From Holzapfeliella floricola DSM 23037 = JCM 16512 (lineage in GTDB: Bacteria; Bacillota; Bacilli; Lactobacillales; Lactobacillaceae), in contig NZ_AYZL01000016.1 of the NCBI RefSeq assembly GCF_001436605.1, positions 124,001-188,000 of the forward strand: a stretch of 64,000 nt of DNA, in the 5' to 3' direction. The notes under the pieces are model-generated. The model made no database searches and was not told where the DNA came from. It saw only the letters and a program-made list of their open reading frames with translations. Positions 1 through 8,688 of the stretch are shown here, one piece after another. Each line of letters begins with the position of its first letter. The stretch's first letter is position 1. The translations under genes and the position numbers were made by a program.

Positions 1-478
1 TTACACCACGTAGTGCAGATACTGCTTCTTTAGTTTTTAAGTTGTCTAATCCGTTTAATGTTGCACGAATAACATTGATTGGTGTATTGCTTCCGCGTGA
101 TTTACTTGTAACATCAGCAACACCAGCAAGTTCAAGGACAGCACGAACAGGACCACCTGCAGCGACTCCAGAACCTTCTTCAGCAGGTTTCAAAAGAATG
201 TCTCCAGCACCAAATTGACCAACAATTTCATGAGGAATTGTTGTACCAACCATAGGCACTTCAATCAAACTCTTCTTAGCAGCTTCAACAGCTTTTCTAA
301 TTGCTTCAGGAACTTCTTGAGCTTTACCAGTACCAAAACCTACGTGGCCAGCTTTGTCCCCTACAATTACGATAGCAGCGAATCTAAGTCTACGTCCACC
401 TTTAACAACCTTAGTTACTCGATTAATACTAACTAGACGATCTTCTAATTCTAAACGAGATGGATCGATATTTGCCAT
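1..478 (-). CDS. rpsE: 30S ribosomal protein S5 (3' end cut by window edge)
   Basis: S5 sits at the mRNA entry site of the 30S subunit with S3 and S4 and affects decoding fidelity; spectinomycin binds beside its N-terminal loop. I translated 159 codons from the ATG at 476-478. The N-terminal KGGRR motif (residues 26-30), the [10 protein letters not shown] stretch and the [13 protein letters not shown] region are typical of S5. The frame is open to base 2 and ends in LRGV with no stop, so about seven residues lie outside the window, given a usual length near 166. A GGAGG site stands just upstream. It is the last visible gene of the S10-spc cluster. Confidence 0.97.
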   Translation of the reverse strand, partial: MANIDPSRLELEDRLVSINRVTKVVKGGRRLRFAAIVIVGDKAGHVGFGTGKAQEVPEAIRKAVEAAKKSLIEVPMVGTTIPHEIVGQFGAGDILLKPAEEGSGVAAGGPVRAVLELAGVADVTSKSRGSNTPINVIRATLNGLDNLKTKEAVSALRGV

Positions 479-497
479 TTAGTTAACCTCCTCTTTA

Positions 498-857
498 TTA
501 AAATTGTAGTCCATTTTCACGAGCAGCGTCAGCTAATTCTTGAATACGGCCTTGGTATAAATAACCTCCACGGTCAAATACGACTGTTTCAATTTTAGCT
601 TCTGTTGCTCTTTTAGCTACTAAAGCACCAACTTGTTTAGCTTGTTCAACTTTTGTAGCATCTTCTTTAACATCTTTATCAAGAGTTGAGGCACTTGCAA
701 GCGTTACACCCGCTACGTCATCAATTACTTGAGCGTAGATGTTTTTATTTGAACGGAAAATACTTAAGCGTGGGCGCTCAGCAGTTCCAGAAATTTTACC
801 ACGAACGCGTTTATGGCGTCTTTGACGTGTTTTGTTTTTATCTGGTTTAGTAATCAC
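498..857 (-). CDS. rplR: 50S ribosomal protein L18
   Basis: L18 binds 5S rRNA together with L5 and helps place it in the central protuberance. The 119-residue product has the basic N-terminus ([11 protein letters not shown]) and the conserved [17 protein letters not shown] stretch, and ends RENGLQF as in Firmicutes L18. The start is a GTG at 855-857, chosen because a GAGGTGAT ribosome site lies three bases upstream of it and no ATG fits. It stands 29 bases after rplF and 19 before rpsE. Confidence 0.97.
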   Translation of the reverse strand: MITKPDKNKTRQRRHKRVRGKISGTAERPRLSIFRSNKNIYAQVIDDVAGVTLASASTLDKDVKEDATKVEQAKQVGALVAKRATEAKIETVVFDRGGYLYQGRIQELADAARENGLQF

Positions 858-886
858 AGTATCACCTCATATAATTTCTAAGTTAA

Positions 887-1417
887 TTATTTACCAGTTT
901 TACCTTCTTTACGACGTACGATTTCGTCTTTATAACGAACTCCCTTACCTTTATAAGGTTCTGGAGGACGTGTATCACGAATTTCTGCCGCAAATTGGCC
1001 AACTGCTTGTTTGCTAATTCCTTTAACAACGATTTCAGTTGCTGCAGGTACTTCTAATTCAATACCTTCTGGAATTGGCATTTCAACAGGTTGAGAGTAA
1101 CCAACGTTTAGTGTTAGCTTTTGACCTTGTGCTTGTGCACGGTACCCAACCCCAACAAGAGTCAATGTTTTAGTATAACCTTCAGTTACACCAAGAATCA
1201 TGTTGTTTAAGTTAGCACGCATTGTTCCATGAAGTGCTTTGTCGTCATCGCTTTGACGTTCAAAATTGATTTCGTTATCTTTTTGTTCAAAAGTAATTTT
1301 AGGATCAAAGTAGCGTGTTACTTCACCTTTTGGTCCTTTAACTGTAACGTCGTCACCGTTTTTGGTGATTGTCACAGATTCTGGTACAATAATTGTTTTA
1401 TAACCAGTACGACTCAT
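887..1417 (-). CDS. rplF: 50S ribosomal protein L6
   Basis: L6 binds near the sarcin-ricin loop at the factor-binding side of the 50S subunit. At 176 residues it is full length (usual 177-180). It shows the two tandem L6 domains and the diagnostic C-terminal [16 protein letters not shown] motif followed by a basic tail. It has an ATG start with a GGAGG site upstream and lies between rpsH and rplR in the conserved spc order. Confidence 0.97.
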   Translation of the reverse strand: MSRTGYKTIIVPESVTITKNGDDVTVKGPKGEVTRYFDPKITFEQKDNEINFERQSDDDKALHGTMRANLNNMILGVTEGYTKTLTLVGVGYRAQAQGQKLTLNVGYSQPVEMPIPEGIELEVPAATEIVVKGISKQAVGQFAAEIRDTRPPEPYKGKGVRYKDEIVRRKEGKTGK

Positions 1418-1444
1418 GAATTTCCCTCCTTTTCTTTCAAAAAA

Positions 1445-1843
1445 TTACCAGATGTAAGCGAGCACTTCGCCACCGACATTTTTAGCGCGAGCTTCTCTGT
1501 CAGTAATTACACCATTTGATGTTGAGATAATTGCAGTTCCTAATCCATTAAGAACTTTAGGTACATCGTTTGCACCAACATAAGTTCTTAAACCAGGTTT
1601 AGAAATACGTTTTAGGCCAGTAATAACACGTTCGTTATTTTTGCCATATTTAAGAAATACTTTGATGATTCCTTGTTTGTCATCTTCGATGACTTCGTAA
1701 TCACGAATAAAGCCTTCATTCTTCAAAATTTCAGAAATCGCTTTTTTCATTGTTGATGCAGGAACTTCTAAAGAATCGTGTTTTACCATGTTGGCATTTC
1801 TGATTCGTGTCAAGTAATCTGCGATTGGATCTGTCATGACCAT
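1445..1843 (-). CDS. rpsH: 30S ribosomal protein S8
   Basis: S8 is a primary binder of the 16S central domain and, in enterobacteria, the translational regulator of the spc operon; whether it regulates here is not visible. The 132-residue protein begins [17 protein letters not shown] and ends GGEVLAYIW, both hallmarks of bacterial S8. Two start ATGs are in frame six bases apart. The first (1841-1843) is chosen because GGAGG lies nine bases upstream of it and 15 from the second. Confidence 0.97.
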   Translation of the reverse strand: MVMTDPIADYLTRIRNANMVKHDSLEVPASTMKKAISEILKNEGFIRDYEVIEDDKQGIIKVFLKYGKNNERVITGLKRISKPGLRTYVGANDVPKVLNGLGTAIISTSNGVITDREARAKNVGGEVLAYIW

Positions 1844-1870
1844 GATGTGCTGCCTCCTTTTTTCAGATTT

Positions 1871-2056
1871 TTACCAGCTTGCTTTTCTAACGCCAGGAAT
1901 TTGACCTTTATGTGCAAGTTCTCTTAAGCAAACACGACATAGTTTAAATTTACGGTAAACAGAATGTGGACGTCCACATCTTTCACATCTTGAGTAACTT
2001 TGTGTTGAAAACTTAGCTGGACGATGGTTTTTAGCAATTTGTGATTTCTTAGCCAA
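1871..2056 (-). CDS. rpsN: 30S ribosomal protein S14, zinc type (type Z)
   Basis: S14 binds the 16S 3' major domain in the 30S head. This is the short zinc-ribbon form: 61 residues with two CxxC pairs, C24/C27 and C40/C43, which bind zinc. The zinc-free form is about 89 residues. Type Z in the spc cluster is the usual Firmicutes arrangement, often with a zinc-free paralogue elsewhere under zinc control; none is in this window. The start is TTG at 2054-2056, with GGAGG seven bases upstream. Confidence 0.96.
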   Translation of the reverse strand: MAKKSQIAKNHRPAKFSTQSYSRCERCGRPHSVYRKFKLCRVCLRELAHKGQIPGVRKASW

Positions 2057-2076
2057 TTAATTGACCTCCCTTAAAC

Positions 2077-2619
2077 TTATTTAGCAAAAGGCATACCAAC
2101 TTGAGTCAATAATTCTCTTGCTTCTTCATCAGTATTTGCAGTTGTTACAAGAACAATATCTAATCCACGAACACGATTTACTTGGTCGTAATCCACTTCA
2201 GGGAAGATAAGTTGTTCTTTGATACCTAATGTATAGTTACCGCGTCCATCAAAAGACTTAGCACTAACACCATGGAAATCACGAACACGAGGAAGCGAAA
2301 CGTTAATTAATTTGTCTAGAAAATCATACATACGGTCACCACGTAGAGTAACCTTTGCACCAATTGACATACCTTCACGTAAACGGAAACCAGCAATTGA
2401 TTTTTTAGCTTTGGTAATCAAAGGTTTTTGACCTGAGATTAATGTTAATTCATTAACAGCATCATCAAGGTTTTTAGCGTTTGTGATAGCATCACCAACA
2501 CCCATGTTCAAAATGATTTTTTCAATTTTTGGAACTTGCATAACTGACTTGTAATTGAATTTTTCAACCAAAGCAGGTGTAATTTCAGAAACGTATCTTT
2601 CTTTTAAACGATTAGCCAC
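2077..2619 (-). CDS. rplE: 50S ribosomal protein L5
   Basis: L5 binds 5S rRNA and contacts P-site tRNA and the S13 bridge. The product is 180 residues (usual 179-180). It carries [14 protein letters not shown] near the N-terminus, the GxKVTLRG motif and the [15 protein letters not shown] stretch. The start is GTG at 2617-2619 with GGAGG seven bases upstream. It lies between rplX and rpsN. Confidence 0.97.
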   Translation of the reverse strand: MANRLKERYVSEITPALVEKFNYKSVMQVPKIEKIILNMGVGDAITNAKNLDDAVNELTLISGQKPLITKAKKSIAGFRLREGMSIGAKVTLRGDRMYDFLDKLINVSLPRVRDFHGVSAKSFDGRGNYTLGIKEQLIFPEVDYDQVNRVRGLDIVLVTTANTDEEARELLTQVGMPFAK

Positions 2620-2640
2620 TTATTGTCCTCCTTTCCTATT

Positions 2641-2946
2641 TTATAATTGTTTACCAGTTTTCTTTGAAACGCGAACTTTTTTACCGTCTACGACTTCAAA
2701 TTTAACTTTTGTTGCTTCATTGTTTTCTGGATCAATCAGCATAACGTTTGAAACATGAATAGGTGCTTCTTGGTCTTGAATACCACCTTGGGGATTCATT
2801 TGAGAAGGCTTACTATGTTTTTTTACCATATTAATACCTTCAACAACCACACGGTCTTCTTTGTTTAAAACTTTTAAGACTGAACCTTCTTTGCCTTTAT
2901 CTTTACCGGCAATAACTTTAACTTTGTCGCCTGTTTTAACAAACAT
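2641..2946 (-). CDS. rplX: 50S ribosomal protein L24
   Basis: L24 is an early assembly protein that binds the 5' domain of 23S rRNA. The 101-residue protein has the KOW motif in the first 35 residues ([18 protein letters not shown]), then the [20 protein letters not shown] region typical of the family. It starts at ATG 2944-2946 behind an AGGTGCGC site and lies 29 bases downstream of rplN. Confidence 0.96.
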   Translation of the reverse strand: MFVKTGDKVKVIAGKDKGKEGSVLKVLNKEDRVVVEGINMVKKHSKPSQMNPQGGIQDQEAPIHVSNVMLIDPENNEATKVKFEVVDGKKVRVSKKTGKQL

Positions 2947-2975
2947 GTGCGCACCTCCCTATTATCAATCAGATT

Positions 2976-3344
2976 CTATAAAACTTCAGGTGCCAATGAC
3001 ACGATTTTCATGAATGCATTTTCACGTAATTCACGAGCAACAGGCCCAAAAATACGTGTTCCACGAGGGCTTTTATCTTCGTTGATAATAACTGCTGCGT
3101 TTTCGTCAAAACTAATGTATGATCCATCGGCACGTCTTGCACCAGATGCAGATCTTACAATAACAGCTTTTACAATGTCACCTTTTTTGACAACGCCACC
3201 TGGTGTTGCTTGTTTAACTGTTGCAACAATAACATCACCAATATTGGCAGTTTTTCTACCAGAACCACCTAAAACTTTAATAGTTAAAATTTCACGTGCT
3301 CCTGAGTTATCAGCAACTTTAAGTCTTGTTTCTTGTTGGATCAC
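2976..3344 (-). CDS. rplN: 50S ribosomal protein L14
   Basis: L14 forms an intersubunit bridge with 16S rRNA and is the docking site of the silencing factor RsfS. It has exactly the family length of 122 residues. It begins [19 protein letters not shown] and contains the [15 protein letters not shown] and [20 protein letters not shown] landmarks. The start is GTG at 3342-3344 with GGAGG about nine bases upstream. Confidence 0.97.
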   Translation of the reverse strand: MIQQETRLKVADNSGAREILTIKVLGGSGRKTANIGDVIVATVKQATPGGVVKKGDIVKAVIVRSASGARRADGSYISFDENAAVIINEDKSPRGTRIFGPVARELRENAFMKIVSLAPEVL

Positions 3345-3389
3345 TTGAGTTCCTCCTCTCGCTTAAGAGATTATTCACATTATTTTAGA

Positions 3390-3662
3390 TTAGATGATAT
3401 CTGCTTTTTCTACAACATCTACTAAACGGTAACGTTTTGAACGAGACAATGGTCGGGTTTCCATGATACGAACAATATCTCCAACTTTAGCTTCGTTGTT
3501 TTCATCGTGAGCATAGTATTTTTTAGAATACTTAACACGTTTCCCATACACAGAATGTTTCTTTTGTGTTTCAACAACTACAGTAATTGTTTTGTCCATT
3601 TTATCAGAGACAACACGTCCTTGGTGTACGTGACGACTATTTCTTTCGTTAATTTCGCTCAA
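3390..3662 (-). CDS. rpsQ: 30S ribosomal protein S17
   Basis: S17 is an OB-fold protein that binds 16S rRNA early in 30S assembly. The 90-residue product contains the OB-fold core ([17 protein letters not shown]), the SKKYYAHDE stretch and the C-terminal [18 protein letters not shown] motif. The start is TTG at 3660-3662 with GGGAG eight bases upstream. The N-terminal ten residues are variable, as in other Firmicutes. Confidence 0.96.
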   Translation of the reverse strand: MSEINERNSRHVHQGRVVSDKMDKTITVVVETQKKHSVYGKRVKYSKKYYAHDENNEAKVGDIVRIMETRPLSRSKRYRLVDVVEKADII

Positions 3663-3685
3663 GTTTATAACTCCCTTCCACTATC

Positions 3686-3883
3686 TTATTTATTGTTCAA
3701 TTCTTGTTCGCGCAAGATTGTCTTGATACGAGCAATGTTTTTGCGAACTTGCTTTAAGCGAGCAGTATTTTCAAGTTGCCCTGTGGCTTGTTGAAAACGC
3801 AAGTTGAACAATTCTTCTTTGTATTGCTTTTCTTTAGCAATAATTTGCTCAGTGGTTAATTCTTTAATTTCATTAGCTTTCAT
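3686..3883 (-). CDS. rpmC: 50S ribosomal protein L29
   Basis: L29 sits at the exit tunnel next to L23, where nascent-chain factors dock. With the ATG at 3881-3883 the protein is 65 residues and begins [14 protein letters not shown], matching Bacillus L29, with an AGGTGG site eight bases upstream. An in-frame GTG at 3893-3895 would add four residues and has a GAGGAA site four bases before it, so the start is not certain. The ATG choice gives an 11-base overlap with rplP, suggesting translational coupling. Confidence 0.94.
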   Translation of the reverse strand: MKANEIKELTTEQIIAKEKQYKEELFNLRFQQATGQLENTARLKQVRKNIARIKTILREQELNNK

Positions 3884-4307
3884 TAGATTCGCCACCTACT
3901 TCCTCACGTTTTACGAACTTGGTTCTAATTGGTAATTTATGAGATGCAAGTCTTAAAGCTTCACGCGCAACTTCTTCAGAAACGCCACCAATTTCAAACA
4001 AGATTTTTTCTCGTTTAACTGGAGCAACCCAACCTGCTGGAGCACCTTTACCAGAACCCATACGAACTCCAACACCTTTTGCTGTATATGATTTATGAGG
4101 GAAAATTTTAATCCAAACTTGCCCACCACGTTTCATGTAACGTGTCATAGCAATACGTGCTGCTTCAATTTGTCTATTTGTTATCCAGTGAGATTCTACA
4201 GCTTGTAAACCGTACTCACCAAAACTTACTTGTTTACCGCCTTTAGCTGCTCCGCGCATTTTTCCACGGAATTCACGACGGTGTTTAACACGTTTAGGAA
4301 CTAACAC
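3873..4307 (-). CDS. rplP: 50S ribosomal protein L16
   Basis: L16 helps form the A-site side of the peptidyl transferase region. The 144-residue protein begins [19 protein letters not shown] and has the [21 protein letters not shown] and [16 protein letters not shown] motifs. The start is GTG at 4305-4307 behind GAGGAAA. Its end overlaps the start of rpmC. Confidence 0.97.
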   Translation of the reverse strand: MLVPKRVKHRREFRGKMRGAAKGGKQVSFGEYGLQAVESHWITNRQIEAARIAMTRYMKRGGQVWIKIFPHKSYTAKGVGVRMGSGKGAPAGWVAPVKREKILFEIGGVSEEVAREALRLASHKLPIRTKFVKREEVGGESNES

Positions 4308-4309
4308 GA

Positions 4310-4981
4310 TTAGTTTCCTCCTTTCGCGTCCTTATTATTTGTACTTTCATGACGTGTTGGCAATACTTCTCCACGACAAACCCATACTTTAACACCGATT
4401 TGTCCGTAGGTAGTTGCAGCTTCAACCCAAGCATAATCAATATCTGCTCTTAATGTGTGAAGAGGAACTGTACCTTCTGTATGCCATTCTTTACGCGCCA
4501 TGTCAGCACCATTTAAACGACCTGAGATTTGAGTTTTAATACCTTTTGCACCAGCTCTCATTGATCTTTGAGTAGCTTGTCTTTGTGCACGTCTGAATGC
4601 AACACGAGCTTCTAGTTGACGAGCAATGCTGTCACCAACTAAAGTTGCATCCAAATCAGGTTTTTTAATTTCAACAATATTAATGTGAACTTGTTTGTTA
4701 GTTAAAGCATTAATTTGTTTTCTCAAAGCTTCAACTTCAGAACCACCTTTACCAATAACCATACCTGGTTTTGCTGTGTGGATTGAAATGTTAACTTTGT
4801 TTGCAGCACGTTCAATTTCAACTTGTGAAACTGAAGCAGTTGCTAATTTGTTTTCAATGAATTTTCTGATTTTCAAATCTTCGTGTAAGAAGTTTGCAAA
4901 ATCTTTTTCAGCGTACCATTTAGCTTCCCAGTCGCGGATAACGCCAAGACGAAAGCCTATTGGATTAACTTTTTGACCCAT
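4310..4981 (-). CDS. rpsC: 30S ribosomal protein S3
   Basis: S3 lies in the 30S head and with S4 and S5 forms the mRNA entry helicase. The 223-residue protein has an N-terminal KH domain with the [15 protein letters not shown] loop near residue 80, then the C-terminal domain with [20 protein letters not shown]. It starts [13 protein letters not shown] at ATG 4979-4981 with a GGAGG site. It ends two bases before rplP, so the two are probably coupled. Confidence 0.97.
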   Translation of the reverse strand: MGQKVNPIGFRLGVIRDWEAKWYAEKDFANFLHEDLKIRKFIENKLATASVSQVEIERAANKVNISIHTAKPGMVIGKGGSEVEALRKQINALTNKQVHINIVEIKKPDLDATLVGDSIARQLEARVAFRRAQRQATQRSMRAGAKGIKTQISGRLNGADMARKEWHTEGTVPLHTLRADIDYAWVEAATTYGQIGVKVWVCRGEVLPTRHESTNNKDAKGGN

Positions 4982-5004
4982 TAAATTGACCTCCTTATTA
5001 TTTT

Positions 5005-5355
5005 TTATTCAGCTTCTGAAACTACAATTGTAATGTGACTTGTTCTCTTGTTAATAGGAGAAGCCGCACCTTTGGCACGCGGACGAAATCTCTTCAAAGT
5101 AGGTCCTTCATTCACATATGCCTCAGAAACGTAGAGGTTTGCAGATTCTAGATCAAAATTATGTTCAGCGTTTGCAATTGCTGATTTTAAAACTTTAGCC
5201 ACGATAGGTGAGCCAGCTTTAGGTGTGAATTGCAAGATAGCCAAAGCTTCAGCTGCGTTTCTTCCACGAATTAAGTCCACAACTAAGCGGGCTTTTCTAG
5301 GTGCAAGACGAACCATTCTTACTTTAGCTTTAGCGCTTGTAACTGTATCTGCCAT
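5005..5355 (-). CDS. rplV: 50S ribosomal protein L22
   Basis: L22 lines the nascent-peptide exit tunnel; its long hairpin loop carries residues linked to macrolide response. The 116-residue protein shows the family core [24 protein letters not shown] and the hairpin [22 protein letters not shown], which has no insertion or deletion visible. ATG start at 5353-5355 with a GGAG site. Confidence 0.97.
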   Translation of the reverse strand: MADTVTSAKAKVRMVRLAPRKARLVVDLIRGRNAAEALAILQFTPKAGSPIVAKVLKSAIANAEHNFDLESANLYVSEAYVNEGPTLKRFRPRAKGAASPINKRTSHITIVVSEAE

Positions 5356-5372
5356 CAGACGAATTCTCCTTT

Positions 5373-5654
5373 CTATTTACCTTGAGTTTGTTTGTCATTT
5401 CCTGAATGACCATGGAATTTTCTTGTAGGTACAAATTCACCTAGTTTGTGTCCAACCATGTCTTCTGAAATGAATACTGGTACATGTTTTCTACCATCGT
5501 AAACAGCTATTGTATATCCAATGAAAGTTGGAAAAATAGTTGAACGACGGGACCAAGTTTTGATAACTTGTTTCTTTTCTTGATCAGCTTGAGCTTCGAC
5601 TTTTTTCAATAAATGCGCGTCAGCAAATGGACCTTTTTTAATACTACGGCTCAT
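5373..5654 (-). CDS. rpsS: 30S ribosomal protein S19
   Basis: S19 sits in the 30S head beside S13 and contacts the A-site finger of the 50S subunit. The 93-residue product begins [15 protein letters not shown], contains [30 protein letters not shown] and ends with [14 protein letters not shown] plus a short tail, all typical. ATG start with a GGGAGG site. It lies between rplB and rplV. Confidence 0.97.
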   Translation of the reverse strand: MSRSIKKGPFADAHLLKKVEAQADQEKKQVIKTWSRRSTIFPTFIGYTIAVYDGRKHVPVFISEDMVGHKLGEFVPTRKFHGHSGNDKQTQGK

Positions 5655-5684
5655 TTCTAGACCTCCCTTACTGTTTAACTATTA

Positions 5685-6518
5685 CTATTTGCCTTTACGA
5701 TGACGAATAATAAGTTTTTCTGATTTAGATTTACTATTACGTGTTTTAACACCCATAGTTTTCTTACCCCATGGTGACATTGGAGATGGACGTCCGATAG
5801 GTGCACGACCTTCACCACCACCGTGAGGGTGATCGTTAGGGTTCATTACAGAACCACGAACTGTAGGACGGAATCCTAACCAGCGTTTACGACCGGCTTT
5901 ACCAATGTTGATTAATTCGTGTTGTTCATTACCAACTGAACCAATTGTTGCGCGGCTAGCTGAAAGAATCATACGAACTTCACCAGAGTTAAGTTTAATT
6001 AGTGTGTATTTTTCTTCTTGTCCAAGAACTTGAGCAGATGTACCTGCTGAACGAACAAGTTGTCCACCTTTACCAGGTTTCATTTCAATGTTGTGGATTA
6101 ATGTTCCATCAGGAATGTTTTTAAGTGGTAATGTATTACCTACTTTAATATCAGCATTTTCACCTGATTCAACGATTTGTCCAACTTTGATACCTTTAGG
6201 TGCTAAGATGTATGATTTAACACCATCGTGGTAAGCAATAAGTGCAATATTAGCAGATCTGTTTGGATCGTATTCGATAGCCTTAACAGTTGCTTTTACA
6301 TTATCTTTGTTACGTTTAAAATCGATGATACGGTATTTTTGTTTATGTCCACCACCGCGGTGTCTTACCGTAATATGACCATGTGCGTTACGGCCTGCTT
6401 TACTGCTTTGTGAATCAAGCAAAGATTTTTCAGGAGCTTTCTTTGTGATTTCAGCAAAATCAGAGCCAGTCATATGACGTCTACCATTTGTCGTTGGTTT
6501 GTGTTTAATGATAGCCAC
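5685..6518 (-). CDS. rplB: 50S ribosomal protein L2
   Basis: L2 is the most conserved large-subunit protein and supports the peptidyl transferase centre and subunit joining. The 277-residue product has the SH3/OB region ([17 protein letters not shown]) and the C-terminal signature [15 protein letters not shown], whose histidine is essential for activity in studied ribosomes. The start is GTG at 6516-6518 behind GGAGG. Confidence 0.98.
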   Translation of the reverse strand: MAIIKHKPTTNGRRHMTGSDFAEITKKAPEKSLLDSQSSKAGRNAHGHITVRHRGGGHKQKYRIIDFKRNKDNVKATVKAIEYDPNRSANIALIAYHDGVKSYILAPKGIKVGQIVESGENADIKVGNTLPLKNIPDGTLIHNIEMKPGKGGQLVRSAGTSAQVLGQEEKYTLIKLNSGEVRMILSASRATIGSVGNEQHELINIGKAGRKRWLGFRPTVRGSVMNPNDHPHGGGEGRAPIGRPSPMSPWGKKTMGVKTRNSKSKSEKLIIRHRKGK

Positions 6519-6538
6519 TTGACTTACCTCCTATATGA

Positions 6539-6823
6539 TTAGTTTTCGAAAATTGTAATTTCTTTTGAGTCAGCAGTTAAAGTTACGATAGCTTTTCTGC
6601 GACGACGAGTTGTTCCCACATATTGGCCAACTCGTTTTTGTTTACCGCGAACATTCATAATGTTTACGTTTTGAACTTTAACGTCAAAGATTTCTTCTAC
6701 TGCACGACGTACTTGAGTCTTGTCAGCATTTACATTAACGTCGAAAGTGTATTTGCGAGCATCCATTGCGCCCATTGAAGCTTCCGTAATAACGGGTCTT
6801 AAAATAATATCGCGAGCTTCCAT
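6539..6823 (-). CDS. rplW: 50S ribosomal protein L23
   Basis: L23 marks the tunnel exit and is the docking point for trigger factor and SRP. The 94-residue product carries [21 protein letters not shown] and the arginine-rich loop [22 protein letters not shown]. The ATG at 6821-6823 shares its A with the rplD stop codon (TAATG), a classic coupled junction. Confidence 0.96.
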   Translation of the reverse strand: MEARDIILRPVITEASMGAMDARKYTFDVNVNADKTQVRRAVEEIFDVKVQNVNIMNVRGKQKRVGQYVGTTRRRRKAIVTLTADSKEITIFEN

Positions 6824-7446
6824 TATGCGAGCACCTCCTCGATACTTTGTACAGCAGCTTTAGTTAAAACGATTTTTTGGTTATTTACAATATCCAATAC
6901 GTTTAAACCTTCAGCAGGAATAATTGTAACGTTTTCTAAGTTACGAGCTGATAAAGCAGCGTTTTTGTTTTCTGAATCAACAACTACTAAAACTTTTGTA
7001 TCAACTTTAACGTTGTTTAAGAAGTTTGCAAATTCTTTTGTTTTTGGTGTGTCGAATGATAATTGATCAACGACTACCATTTCTTCACCTGCAACTTTTT
7101 GTGAAAGAGCAGATTTAAGAGCTAAACGTCTTACCTTTTTAGGTAATTTGTAAGCGTATGAACGTGGAGTAGGACCAAATACAATACCACCACCACGCCA
7201 TTGAGGAGATCTGATAGAACCTTGACGAGCACGTCCAGTTCCTTTTTGTCTCCATGGTTTCTTACCTCCACCACGTACGGCAGAACGGTTTTTAACTGAG
7301 TGTGTTCCTTGTCTTAAAGAAGCACGTTGCATAATCACTGCATCAAATAAAACACTTTCATTTGGTTCAATACCAAAGATTTGTTCATTCAACTCAAGTT
7401 GACCTGCATTTTTACCTGTTTGATCTAATACATTAACGTTAGGCAA
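6823..7446 (-). CDS. rplD: 50S ribosomal protein L4
   Basis: L4 forms, with L22, the constriction of the exit tunnel; in E. coli it also represses its own S10 operon through the mRNA leader. The 207-residue protein contains the tunnel loop with [23 protein letters not shown] in pieces typical of the family and no visible change at the macrolide-linked positions. The start is TTG at 7444-7446 with an AGGA site. It overlaps rplW by one base. Confidence 0.97.
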   Translation of the reverse strand: MPNVNVLDQTGKNAGQLELNEQIFGIEPNESVLFDAVIMQRASLRQGTHSVKNRSAVRGGGKKPWRQKGTGRARQGSIRSPQWRGGGIVFGPTPRSYAYKLPKKVRRLALKSALSQKVAGEEMVVVDQLSFDTPKTKEFANFLNNVKVDTKVLVVVDSENKNAALSARNLENVTIIPAEGLNVLDIVNNQKIVLTKAAVQSIEEVLA

Positions 7447-7462
7447 TTTTTATCCTCCTTTC

Positions 7463-8095
7463 TTACTTGTTATTCTTTACAGTACTTTGAATACTTACTG
7501 TTGATTTTTTAGCACCAGGAACGTTACCACGAACCATGATAACATTTTTATCAGTAACAACTTTTACAATGTCCAAGTTTTGAACAGTAACTTGTTTGTT
7601 ACCCATACGTCCTGGTAAACGTTTACCTTTGAATACACGGTTGATAACAGATCCCATTGAACCAGGACGTCTGTGGTATCTTGAACCATGAGTTTCTGGT
7701 CCACGAGATTGACCCCAACGTTTGATAGCTCCTTGGAAACCATGACCTTTACTTACTCCGGTTACGTCTACTTTGTCACCTTCAGTAAATGTTTCTACAG
7801 TAATTTCTGAGCCTACTTCATATTCGCTAAGCTCAACATTACGATATTCTTTAATGAAGCGCTTAGGTGAAGTCTTTGCTTTTGCAGCATGACCTTTAGC
7901 TGGTTTGTTTGACAAGATATCACGTTGATCTTTGTAACCTAGTTGAACAGCTTCGTAACCATCACTTTCCATTGTTTTAACTTGTAAAACAACGTTAGGA
8001 GTAGCTTCAATAACTGTTACGGGAACTAATTCACCAGATTCTGTGAAGACTTGTGTCATTCCAACTTTTTTTCCTAAGATTCCTTTTTTGGTCAT
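7463..8095 (-). CDS. rplC: 50S ribosomal protein L3
   Basis: L3 reaches towards the peptidyl transferase centre and starts 50S assembly. The 210-residue protein begins [17 protein letters not shown], and carries [20 protein letters not shown] and the loop [24 protein letters not shown] start behind GGAGG. It follows rpsJ by 32 bases. Confidence 0.97.
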   Translation of the reverse strand: MTKKGILGKKVGMTQVFTESGELVPVTVIEATPNVVLQVKTMESDGYEAVQLGYKDQRDILSNKPAKGHAAKAKTSPKRFIKEYRNVELSEYEVGSEITVETFTEGDKVDVTGVSKGHGFQGAIKRWGQSRGPETHGSRYHRRPGSMGSVINRVFKGKRLPGRMGNKQVTVQNLDIVKVVTDKNVIMVRGNVPGAKKSTVSIQSTVKNNK

Positions 8096-8127
8096 GTTTA
8101 CACCTCCGTAATTTTATTTATTAATTA

Positions 8128-8436
8128 TTATAATTTAATTTCAATATCTACACCACTTGGTAAATCCAATTTCATTAATGAATCTACTGTTTTAGGTGTT
8201 GGGTTCACGATATCAATTAAGCGTTTGTGTGTACGCATTTCAAATTGTTCACGTGAGTCCTTATGTTTATGTGGTGAACGAATTACTGTGAAAAGTTTAC
8301 GTTCTGTTGGCAATGGAATTGGACCTGAGATTTCAGCACCAGTTCTTGTTGCTGTTTCCACAATTTTTTCTGCAGATTGATCTAAAATACTATGTTCGTA
8401 AGCTTTCAATCTGATACGAATTTTTTGACCTGCCAT
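8128..8436 (-). CDS. rpsJ: 30S ribosomal protein S10 (NusE)
   Basis: S10 is a 30S head protein and, as NusE, a partner in transcription antitermination. The frame is open 31 codons further upstream, but I place the start at the ATG 8434-8436. This gives the exact family length of 102 residues ([15 protein letters not shown] to [12 protein letters not shown]), and GAGGAGG lies six bases before it. It is the first gene of the S10-spc cluster and has its own promoter and long leader. Confidence 0.97.
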   Translation of the reverse strand: MAGQKIRIRLKAYEHSILDQSAEKIVETATRTGAEISGPIPLPTERKLFTVIRSPHKHKDSREQFEMRTHKRLIDIVNPTPKTVDSLMKLDLPSGVDIEIKL

Positions 8437-8603
8437 TTTTTTACCTCCTCGTCTCTTTTTAAAGATGACTTGCTCGGCGAAAATTATCCGAACACATCCA
8501 CTGTGGCAATGCAGCCGGGTGTGTCGCAACCTTCCGCTTCATCGCTCTATTTTTTCTGCTAATAGTCAAAGAAGACTATGTAATCCTCTTCAAAATCAGC
8601 ACG
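8437..8603 (-). promoter_or_regulatory. Structured 5' leader of the S10-spc operon
   Basis: About 165 nt separate the predicted start site from rpsJ. Read on the minus strand, it holds an imperfect stem ACACACCC/GGATGTGT enclosing a GGC/GCC hairpin (about 8496-8526), then a CGG/CCG stem around 8475-8495. S10 operons are controlled by ribosomal protein L4 in E. coli. That this Firmicutes leader binds a protein is inference from its length and structure only. Confidence 0.45.
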
Positions 8604-8609
8604 TATAAT

Positions 8610-8638
8610 ATTATACTTCATACAAATTTTAATTACAA
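8610..8638 (-). promoter_or_regulatory. Promoter of the S10-spc operon
   Basis: Minus strand: -35 TTGTAA (8633-8638), 17-base spacer, -10 TATAAT (8610-8615). It stands between the fusA terminator and rpsJ, so the ribosomal protein cluster can be transcribed independently of the str operon. Confidence 0.75.
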
Positions 8639-8648
8639 GTGATAAACA

Positions 8649-8682
8649 AAAAAATCTTTCACCAAATGGCAAAAGATTTTTT
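8649..8682 (-). terminator. Intrinsic terminator after fusA
   Basis: An 11-base stem, AAAAAATCTTT paired with AAAGATTTTTT (8649-8659 with 8672-8682), with an inner CCA/TGG pairing, begins seven bases after the fusA stop. In the minus-strand direction it ends in a T run. Confidence 0.75.
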
Positions 8683-8688
8683 GTTATT

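Noticed and set aside
8437-8529. 31-codon upstream extension of the rpsJ frame
   Set aside because: The extension has no ribosome site, does not resemble S10, and covers the structured leader. The ATG at 8434-8436 gives the exact family length.
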